Below are positions 1-5,469 of a DNA stretch of 18,019 bases, in pieces; the first letter of the stretch is position 1, and each line of letters opens with the position of its first letter. Origin of the DNA: JACKOD01 sp041591635 (GTDB lineage: Bacteria > Pseudomonadota > Gammaproteobacteria > Pseudomonadales > Oleiphilaceae); the NCBI GenBank assembly GCA_041591635.1, contig JBFHRO010000047.1, positions 1-18,019 on the forward strand, written 5' to 3'. The notes under the pieces were generated by a model. That model did not search any database. It was not told the origin of the DNA and worked only from the letters and a program-made list of their open reading frames with translations. Position numbers and translations under genes: made by a program.

Positions 1-100
1 ACCTTTCATCTCAGCCGGTTTGTCAAAACAAGACGTTCGGTTTTTTCTCTGTCATAGCCTGAGCAACTGTTTTAGGTGTTGACTTGTTGTAGCGGCAGCC
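1..100. other. Flank left of gltA, no gene recognised
   Basis: No open frame here is long enough to support a gene; all frames I translated stop within about 30 codons. The only signal I see is TTGACA read on the minus strand (plus-strand TGTCAA at 21-26), a perfect -35 hexamer. Its -10 partner would fall off the left edge of the window, so a leftward promoter is only a possibility. Confidence 0.25.
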
Positions 101-142
101 ATAACGACCAAGGGACATCTTGAGATGTCCCTTGGTCGTTAT
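101..142. repeat. Perfect 20-bp inverted repeat downstream of gltA
   Basis: Positions 101-120 are the exact reverse complement of 123-142, with only TG between them. The outermost bases are ATAACGACC and the inner half is AGGGACATCT. It lies 15 nt beyond the gltA stop codon, so it would form a long hairpin at the 3' end of the gltA mRNA and may act as a terminator or a 3' stabiliser. There is no T-run on either strand after the stem, so it is not a textbook rho-independent terminator. A REP-like repeated palindrome is the alternative. Confidence 0.8.
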
Positions 143-157
143 GGGGTAAAGCGGTAT

Positions 158-1435
158 CTATTTGTCTTTCGGATAGTCACGCTTGCCGTGCCCCGTATAG
201 AGCTGGCGCGGTCTTCCAATTCGGTACTCACTGCTGACCATTTCATTCCAGTGTGCAAACCAGCCAATGGTACGCGACATGGCAAATATCACTGTAAACA
301 TGGATACCGGAATTCCAATTGCCCGCAGGATGATGCCAGAATAAAAATCCACGTTGGGGTAGAGTTTCCGGTCAATGAAATATTGGTCTTCTAGCGCAAT
401 GGTTTCGAGGCGTTTGGCGATTTTTAACAGAGGATCATTTTCTTTGCCAAGAGCCGCCAGAACATCGTCACATGTTTTCCGCATAACCTTGGCTCTAGGA
501 TCAAAGTTCTTGTAAACCCGATGACCAAATCCCATGAGTCGGAACGGGTCGTTCTTATCTTTCGCCTTGAGAATAAACTCATCGATATTGGATTCGTCAC
601 CGATTTGCTCGAGCATAGTCAGTACCGCCTCATTCGCACCGCCATGCGCCGGGCCCCACAGTGCAGCGATACCGGACGCAATACATGCAAAGGGGTTTGC
701 CCCGGTAGAACCTGCAAGTCGTACTGTGGAGGTGGAGGCATTTTGCTCGTGATCAGCATGCAGCATGAATATGCGATCCATTGCCTGTGCTATTACCGGG
801 TCGATCGTGTAATTGCCACAAGGCGTGCTGAACATCATGTGCAGGAAGTTTTCAGCGTAACTCAGCTCGTTTCGTGGATACATGAAAGGCTGGCCGAGTG
901 AGTACTTGTAACACATGGCTGCCAGGGTTGGCATTTTGGCAATGAGTCTGAATGCGGCGATTTCCCGATGACCTTGATCAGAAAAATCCATGGAGTCATG
1001 GTAAAACGCTGACAGGGCGCCCACTACGCCGCACATGACGGCCATAGGGTGTGCATCTCGCCGAAAGCCGTTGAAAAAGTGAGTGAGCTGATCGTGAACC
1101 ATGGTGTGGTTTTTCACGGTGTCCCGGAATTGTTTTGTTTCTTCAGGGCTCGGCAGTTCACCATGGAGCAGCAGGAAGCACAATTCGAGATAGTCAGACT
1201 GTTCGGCAAGCTGTTCTATGGGATATCCCCGGTGCAGAAGAATGCCTTTCTCGCCATCAATGAAGGTAATTTTGGATTCGCATGCGGCGGTCGACATAAA
1301 GCCCGGGTCGTAGGTGAAAACACCCTGCGCGACCAGTCCTCGCACATCAATGACATCTGGGCCTTCGGTGCCGGAGTATATCGGCATTTCGATTGTTTTG
1401 CCTCCCACTGTCAACTGTGCCTTTTTATCAGTCAT
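158..1435 (-). CDS. gltA: Citrate synthase (type I, hexameric)
   Basis: Condenses acetyl-CoA with oxaloacetate to citrate, the entry step of the TCA cycle, in the cytoplasm. The 425-residue product is close to the 427 of E. coli GltA and nearly collinear with it. The catalytic triad is visible: His264 in GPAHGGANEA, His305 in MGFGHRVYKN and Asp363 in LYPNVDFYSG. The citrate/oxaloacetate-binding stretch HADHEQNAS is at 226-234. Residues recalled for the NADH allosteric site of the E. coli enzyme are largely kept (His110, Thr111, Tyr145, Arg163, Lys167, Cys206), but the E. coli Arg109 position is Asn here. The start is ATG at 1435-1433, preceded by AGGAGA (minus strand, 1446-1441) with a 5-nt spacer; the stop is TAG. 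It is divergent from sdhC across a shared control region. Confidence 0.98.
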   Translation of the reverse strand: MTDKKAQLTVGGKTIEMPIYSGTEGPDVIDVRGLVAQGVFTYDPGFMSTAACESKITFIDGEKGILLHRGYPIEQLAEQSDYLELCFLLLHGELPSPEETKQFRDTVKNHTMVHDQLTHFFNGFRRDAHPMAVMCGVVGALSAFYHDSMDFSDQGHREIAAFRLIAKMPTLAAMCYKYSLGQPFMYPRNELSYAENFLHMMFSTPCGNYTIDPVIAQAMDRIFMLHADHEQNASTSTVRLAGSTGANPFACIASGIAALWGPAHGGANEAVLTMLEQIGDESNIDEFILKAKDKNDPFRLMGFGHRVYKNFDPRAKVMRKTCDDVLAALGKENDPLLKIAKRLETIALEDQYFIDRKLYPNVDFYSGIILRAIGIPVSMFTVIFAMSRTIGWFAHWNEMVSSEYRIGRPRQLYTGHGKRDYPKDK

Positions 1436-1485
1436 GTGGTTCTCCTAATCAGTCAGGTGTTAAACCTTTGTAATAAAGTGGTTGC

Positions 1486-1514
1486 ATTATGACAAAAATG
1501 GTTGTCTGCGTCAC
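1486..1514 (-). promoter_or_regulatory. Candidate sigma70 promoter of gltA
   Basis: Read on the minus strand there is GTGACG (1514-1509), a spacer of exactly 17 nt, then CATAAT (1491-1486). The -35 matches 4 of 6 consensus bases and the -10 matches 5 of 6. Transcription would start near 1479 and give a 5' leader of about 44 nt that contains the AGGAGA ribosome-binding site at 1446-1441. Prediction from sequence only. Confidence 0.5.
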
Positions 1515-1788
1515 CGGTGTTGCCTGTCATTTGGCGTGCAAGTTCGAATGAGCGGTGCTGCGTTTCGCGGCAGGTCAATCTCAGTTGCGCTTATTACTGG
1601 TCAATCGATTGTGGCAATATTCAGTCCCTTATTCGGTTTGTTCATATTGCTGATTATCGACGGTGCGATGCGCTATTAGTTCAATTTGCGCAAACTCGTG
1701 GCGGCATCACTATAGAGTTTCCATTTCTTTTGTCAAATAGTCGCGTTTTGGTGGCGGTTTTCGCCTGCGGTGGTTGCTGATTACTGAT

Positions 1789-1817
1789 TTGTAATTCATA
1801 CGGCTTGTCACTATAAT
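1789..1817 (+). promoter_or_regulatory. Candidate sigma70 promoter of the sdhCDAB operon
   Basis: TTGTAA (1789-1794) is followed after exactly 17 nt by a perfect TATAAT (1812-1817). Transcription would begin around 1824, giving a leader of about 107 nt before sdhC. This is the strongest promoter-like signal in the gltA-sdhC gap and is placed correctly for the operon. No other strong promoter is seen before sdhB, so the four sdh genes probably depend on it. Confidence 0.65.
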
Positions 1818-1824
1818 CCCGTTC

Positions 1825-1909
1825 CCGGAGTTGCCGATATTCTCAGCAAGAATTCCGGTCGCCCGCAAACAAAGCCTCGTGCTCTTCCCGCAACCTCGCC
1901 CAGCAGGGC
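1825..1909 (+). promoter_or_regulatory. Structured 5' leader of sdhC mRNA
   Basis: Two stem-loops are visible. CCGGAGTT (1825-1832) can pair with AATTCCGG (1851-1858) over 8 bp including one G-U pair, with an 18-nt loop; it begins at the predicted transcript start. A smaller one, GCCC (1898-1901) with GGGC (1906-1909) around AGCA, sits shortly before sdhC. In E. coli the sdhC leader is a known target of small RNAs, so a regulatory role is conceivable, but no specific RNA family is recognised here. Confidence 0.45.
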
Positions 1910-1930
1910 CATTAAGAGTGTTTAAGAGCT

Positions 1931-2308
1931 GTGAATAGCAAAAGACCTGTAAATCTCGATCTAAGAAAATTTAGCTTTCCGTTGCCCGCAATTACGTCAA
2001 TTGTGCACCGCGTAACGGGTGTGGCTCTTTTTGTTGGAGTCGCCATTCTTATGTGGTTGTTCGATCTCTCTCTCAGCGGAGAGGAGGGCTTTAATCAGGC
2101 CAAAGACTGTCTTCAGGGTTTTTTTGCCAAATTGATCCTTTGGGGAGTTGTGTCGGCGTTGCTTTACCATCTGGTAGCCGGATGCAAGCATTTGCTGATG
2201 GATATTGGTATTGGTGAAACCCTCGAAGGCGGGCATCGTGGTGCTCAGATCACTCTGGTTGTTGCCGGGGTTCTGATTTTTGTTGCAGGAGTCTGGATAT
2301 GGTCATGA
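1931..2308 (+). CDS. sdhC: Succinate dehydrogenase cytochrome b556 membrane subunit
   Basis: One of the two membrane anchors of complex II, which holds heme b and helps form the ubiquinone site. The 125-residue product has the family signature RPVNLDL at 5-11 and SIVHRVTG at 23-30, with Ser23 and Arg27 matching the E. coli quinone-site Ser27 and Arg31. His80 in YHLVAG matches the E. coli heme ligand His84. Three hydrophobic membrane segments lie roughly at 28-48, 65-90 and 106-124. The start is GTG at 1931, the only plausible one: a stop lies in frame at 1913 and the next ATG would remove the signature. The ribosome-binding site is weak, with AAGAG at 1924-1928 too close and another at 1914-1918. 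Its end overlaps sdhD. Confidence 0.95.
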   Translation: MNSKRPVNLDLRKFSFPLPAITSIVHRVTGVALFVGVAILMWLFDLSLSGEEGFNQAKDCLQGFFAKLILWGVVSALLYHLVAGCKHLLMDIGIGETLEGGHRGAQITLVVAGVLIFVAGVWIWS

Positions 2309-2646
2309 ATGTAACTAGCTTCGGGAGAAGCGGTGTTTATGATTGGATGGTTCAGCGTGTCTCTGCCGTTGTGTTGGCGGCGTATGTGCTGTTTATTTTA
2401 GGGTACTTGATAGCTTCCCCTGATTTGACCTATGCCACCTGGAAAGCATTGTTTTCGAATGCTGCCATGCGTATTTTTTCGCTGGGTGCGTTGGTGTCGC
2501 TGGGGGCTCATGCCTGGGTAGGGTTGTGGACAGTTTCTACAGATTACCTGAAGAACGGTGTGGTTCGTTTTCTGTTTCAGGCGTTGTGCGGAGCAGTGAT
2601 GTTCGTGTACTTCGTGTGGGGCATCGAAATTTTGTGGGGTCTGTAA
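2299..2646 (+). CDS. sdhD: Succinate dehydrogenase hydrophobic membrane anchor subunit
   Basis: Second membrane anchor of complex II. The 115 residues align from end to end with E. coli SdhD, including His71 in HAWVGLW (heme ligand) and Asp82-Tyr83 in STDYLK (Tyr83 is at the quinone site), at identical positions. Hydrophobic segments lie roughly at 18-39, 57-77 and 89-112. I chose ATG at 2299, overlapping sdhC by 10 nt, because AGGAG (2287-2291) stands 7 nt before it and the product then begins MVMNVTSFGR, collinear with the E. coli N-terminus. The alternative ATG at 2305 would form an ATGA overlap but leaves a 13-nt spacer. Confidence 0.95.
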   Translation: MVMNVTSFGRSGVYDWMVQRVSAVVLAAYVLFILGYLIASPDLTYATWKALFSNAAMRIFSLGALVSLGAHAWVGLWTVSTDYLKNGVVRFLFQALCGAVMFVYFVWGIEILWGL

Positions 2647-2649
2647 GTC

Positions 2650-4422
2650 ATGGCAAAACTAAGAACTCTTTCTTATGATGCAATCGTTGTTGGCGGCGGC
2701 GGGGCAGGAATGCGTGCCGCTCTGCAGTTGACTGAGTCCGGCGTTAAAACAGCCTGTGTAACCAAGGTGTTCCCCACTCGTTCTCATACAGTATCTGCCC
2801 AGGGTGGCATTACTTGTGCTATTGCCAGTGCCGATCCAAATGATGATTGGCGTTGGCATATGTACGACACAGTCAAGGGGTCGGACTACATTGGCGATCA
2901 AGATGCCATTGAGTACATGTGCTCTGTGGGTCCGCAAGCCGTTTTTGAACTTGAACACATGGGGTTGCCGTTCTCCCGTACTGAATCCGGAAGAATTTAC
3001 CAGCGGCCCTTTGGTGGTCAGTCCAAAGACTTTGGTCGGGGCGGACAGGCAGCTCGAACCTGTGCAGCGGCCGACCGTACCGGACATGCCTTGTTGCACG
3101 CGTTATATCAAGGCAATCTCAAGGGTGGGACAACCTTTCTTAATGAATGGTATGCGGTTGATCTTGTCAAAAATCAGGCTGGCGCCGTTGCTGGCATCAT
3201 AGCAATTTGCATAGAAACAGGTGAAACCGTCTATATTCGCGCCAAGGCCACTGTGCTGGCTACCGGCGGTGCCGGGCGCATCTATCAGTCAACGACTAAT
3301 GCCTTGATTAATACCGGTGACGGTATTGGTATGGCTCTGCGAGCCGGCTATCCGGGGCAGGATATGGAAATGTGGCAGTTCCATCCGACAGGCATTGCCG
3401 ATGCGGGTGTGCTGGTAACAGAAGGTTGCCGCGGCGAGGGTGGTTACCTCATCAACAGCGAAGGTGAGCGATTTATGGAGCGTTATGCTCCGAATGCAAA
3501 AGACCTGGCTGGGCGTGATGTAGTAGCCCGCTCCATGATTCTTGAAATACTTGAGGGGCGTGGGTGTGGTCCGAATAAGGATCACGTTCTGCTGAAACTT
3601 GATCATCTGGGTGAAGAAACGCTGACGTTGCGTTTACCCGGCATTTGCGAGCTGTCAAAGACCTTCGCCCATGTGGATCCGGTCAAGGAGCCTGTTCCGG
3701 TTGTTCCTACGTGCCACTATATGATGGGTGGCGTGCCAACGAATATTGCCGGTCAGGCATTGACGCAGGATTCGCAGGGGAATGACAAGATTATTGATGG
3801 ACTGTATGCCTGTGGCGAGGTAGCTTGCGTGTCTGTTCACGGAGCAAACAGACTGGGTGGGAACTCCTTGCTTGATCTGGTGGTGTTTGGCCGGGCAGCG
3901 GGTTTGCATATTGCGCAAGCGCTGCGTGATGGTTTTGATAGTGTTGGTGCATCGGATTCCGATATCGACGCCGCAATGTCGCGTCTGGATCGCCTCAACA
4001 GCTCGCAACGTGGCGAGAGCGTAGCCCAGGTTCGCAAGGATCTGCAGAGCATCATGCAGCTGTACTTTGGCGTGTTCCGGGATGGCGAGTCAATGCAAAA
4101 AGGCTTGCGCCTTCTTGATGAGTTGAGCGCCCGAGTAAAAAATACGCATCTGACTGATAAGAGCGCTGCATTTAATACAGCTCGCATAGAAGCACTGGAG
4201 TTGGATAACCTTTTTGAGGTTGCCTATGCAACAGCGGTTTCGGCGGAAGAGCGTAAAGAAAGCCGTGGCGCCCATGCAAGAAACGATTTTACTGAGCGCG
4301 ATGATGATAACTGGCTGAAGCATTCGTTGTATTTGCCTAACGAAAAGCGGGTTACAAAGCGGGAAGTCAATTTTGCGCCCAAGACCGTTGAGGCGTTCCC
4401 GCCCAAAGTTCGTACCTATTAA
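2650..4422 (+). CDS. sdhA: Succinate dehydrogenase flavoprotein subunit
   Basis: Catalytic subunit of complex II: oxidises succinate to fumarate at covalently bound FAD on the cytoplasmic face of the inner membrane. The 590-residue product compares with 588 in E. coli. The FAD dinucleotide motif GGGGAG is at 15-20, and the covalent-FAD histidine is His46 in TRSHTVSAQGG. Active-site residues visible are His245 in QFHPTG, Arg289 in AGRDVVARS and His356 in TCHYMMGG; RLGGNSL, part of the flavin pocket, is at 401-407. The C-terminal SRGAHAR (538-544) and the end PPKVRTY are family hallmarks. It starts 3 nt after sdhD with only a weak ribosome-binding site, so translation is probably coupled. Confidence 0.98.
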   Translation: MAKLRTLSYDAIVVGGGGAGMRAALQLTESGVKTACVTKVFPTRSHTVSAQGGITCAIASADPNDDWRWHMYDTVKGSDYIGDQDAIEYMCSVGPQAVFELEHMGLPFSRTESGRIYQRPFGGQSKDFGRGGQAARTCAAADRTGHALLHALYQGNLKGGTTFLNEWYAVDLVKNQAGAVAGIIAICIETGETVYIRAKATVLATGGAGRIYQSTTNALINTGDGIGMALRAGYPGQDMEMWQFHPTGIADAGVLVTEGCRGEGGYLINSEGERFMERYAPNAKDLAGRDVVARSMILEILEGRGCGPNKDHVLLKLDHLGEETLTLRLPGICELSKTFAHVDPVKEPVPVVPTCHYMMGGVPTNIAGQALTQDSQGNDKIIDGLYACGEVACVSVHGANRLGGNSLLDLVVFGRAAGLHIAQALRDGFDSVGASDSDIDAAMSRLDRLNSSQRGESVAQVRKDLQSIMQLYFGVFRDGESMQKGLRLLDELSARVKNTHLTDKSAAFNTARIEALELDNLFEVAYATAVSAEERKESRGAHARNDFTERDDDNWLKHSLYLPNEKRVTKREVNFAPKTVEAFPPKVRTY

Positions 4423-4439
4423 GCAAGGGAGACTGAGGA

Positions 4440-5144
4440 ATGTTGGTTAGTGTTTATCGCTATAACCCCGATGTGGATAGGGCTCCCTTCATGCAGGATA
4501 TGGAGGTGGCCATTCCTGAGGGTCGTGATTTGATGATCCTTGATGTTCTTGCCTTGATGAAAGAGCAGGATCCCACGCTTGCGTATCGCCGTTCCTGCCG
4601 CGAAGGTGTTTGTGGCTCCGATGGCATGAATATGAACGGCAAGAATGGCTTGGCATGTATCACCTCGATTTCTCAGGTAGCCAAAGGCGGCAAGCTGGTA
4701 TTGCGCCCGTTACCGGGACTACCGGTCATTCGTGATCTGGTTGTGGATATGTCGATGTTCTATAAGCAGTACGAGAAAATTCGACCTTATTTGATTAATG
4801 ACAAGCCGGCACCCGCCATCGAGCGACTGCAGTCCCCTGAAGAGCGAGAGAAGCTTGATGGTCTGTATGAGTGCATTCTGTGTGCTTGCTGTTCGACAGC
4901 ATGTCCGTCGTTTTGGTGGAACCCAGACAAGTTCATCGGACCGTCCGGGTTGCTTCAAGCCTACCGTTTTCTTGCGGATAGTCGGGATACGGCGACCGTT
5001 GAACGGCTGGCAGAGCTTGATGATCCCTTCAGCGTCTTCCGTTGCAGGGGAATCATGAACTGTGTCAGTGTTTGCCCAAAGGGCTTGAATCCTACCAGGG
5101 CCATAGGGCACATACGAAACATGCTGCTACAACGTGCCACCTGA
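4440..5144 (+). CDS. sdhB: Succinate dehydrogenase iron-sulfur subunit
   Basis: Passes electrons from FAD through three iron-sulfur clusters to ubiquinone. The 234-residue product compares with 238 in E. coli. [2Fe-2S] ligands are Cys53, Cys58, Asp61 and Cys73; the Asp replacing a Cys is also the E. coli situation. [4Fe-4S] ligands are Cys145, Cys148, Cys151 and Cys212; [3Fe-4S] ligands are Cys155, Cys202 and Cys208. Trp160 in PSFWWN matches the E. coli quinone-site Trp164. AAGGGAG (4425-4431) stands 8 nt before the ATG. The gap from sdhA is 17 nt, so it belongs to the same operon. No terminator with a T-run follows, so read-through into sucA is possible. Confidence 0.98.
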   Translation: MLVSVYRYNPDVDRAPFMQDMEVAIPEGRDLMILDVLALMKEQDPTLAYRRSCREGVCGSDGMNMNGKNGLACITSISQVAKGGKLVLRPLPGLPVIRDLVVDMSMFYKQYEKIRPYLINDKPAPAIERLQSPEEREKLDGLYECILCACCSTACPSFWWNPDKFIGPSGLLQAYRFLADSRDTATVERLAELDDPFSVFRCRGIMNCVSVCPKGLNPTRAIGHIRNMLLQRAT

Positions 5145-5469
5145 CCGAAATTGCACGACGCAGCCAATGCTAAATGTTGGTGGCGTCTGCGAATTCGTGT
5201 CTATACTTTACTGATGAATCCGTGACCGATAACTTGTATCGCCCATATCCGGTGATCGGGTTTGTCGGCACAATTAAGAAACAGAATATTGCGCCCAAAA
5301 AGCGCTTGACTGTTATTGCTGGAATAAACCGAAACCACTGGGTAGCTGGGTAAAACCTGCGCTGTCTGTGGGCAGCAGTCATCAAAAGTATTAGCGTATT
5401 TTTGCAAGGACTAGCCGGGTACCCGGGTGCCTGCAGATAGCTCCCAGTTCAGCACAAGGCGAGCTATAG
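5145..5469 (+). other. sdhB-sucA intergenic region / sucA leader
   Basis: No gene is seen in these 325 bases. Visible structure includes ATCGCC (5238-5243) with GGTGAT (5251-5256), GCTGTC (5361-5366) with GGCAGC (5371-5376) around TGTG, and a 12-bp perfect palindrome CCGGGTACCCGG at 5415-5426. None is followed by a T-run. Candidate promoter elements are TATACT at 5202-5207 without a good -35, and a better-spaced pair at 5262-5290. The length and the stem-loops suggest a structured leader; Weinberg and colleagues described RNA motifs before sucA genes (sucA-II in pseudomonads), but I cannot confirm a match by eye. Confidence 0.5.
5262..5290 (+). promoter_or_regulatory. Candidate promoter upstream of sucA
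   Basis: TTGTCG (5262-5267) is separated by 17 nt from AATATT (5285-5290); each hexamer matches 4 of 6 consensus bases. It would give sucA its own transcript with a leader of about 170 nt. The match is modest, and sucA may also be read from the sdh promoter. Confidence 0.3.

Larger units (their letters stand above)
1436..1930. other. Divergent gltA-sdhC control region
   Basis: No conserved coding gene is recognisable in these 495 bases. The right part has a good sigma70-like promoter for sdhC and a stem-loop at its expected transcript start; the left part has a promoter for gltA. Two 10-bp palindromes sit between them, CAATCGATTG at 1602-1611 and TTTGCGCAAA at 1685-1694, and could be regulator half-site pairs, though neither matches a recalled FNR, ArcA or CRP consensus well. 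A 43-codon frame (1548-1679) has a hydrophobic second half but no clear ribosome-binding site, so I do not call it a gene. Confidence 0.7.

Noticed and set aside
1502..1780. 92-codon plus-strand frame in the gltA-sdhC gap
   Set aside because: No ribosome-binding site, Cys- and Arg-rich composition without domain features, overlaps the other small frame and the control region; most likely chance.
2659..3099. Antisense frame of 146 codons within sdhA, and similar long antisense frames inside sucA, lpdA, scpA and gltA
   Set aside because: They mirror the codon pattern of strongly supported genes, have no recognisable domains and no ribosome-binding sites.
4449..4630. Asp61 in place of a cysteine in the SdhB [2Fe-2S] site as a defect
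   Set aside because: The same Asp ligand is normal in E. coli SdhB, so this is not a mutation.
5306..5334. TTGACT at 5306-5311 as the -35 of a sucA promoter
   Set aside because: The -35 is good, but the sequence 16-18 nt downstream (ACCGAAACC) does not resemble a -10 box.
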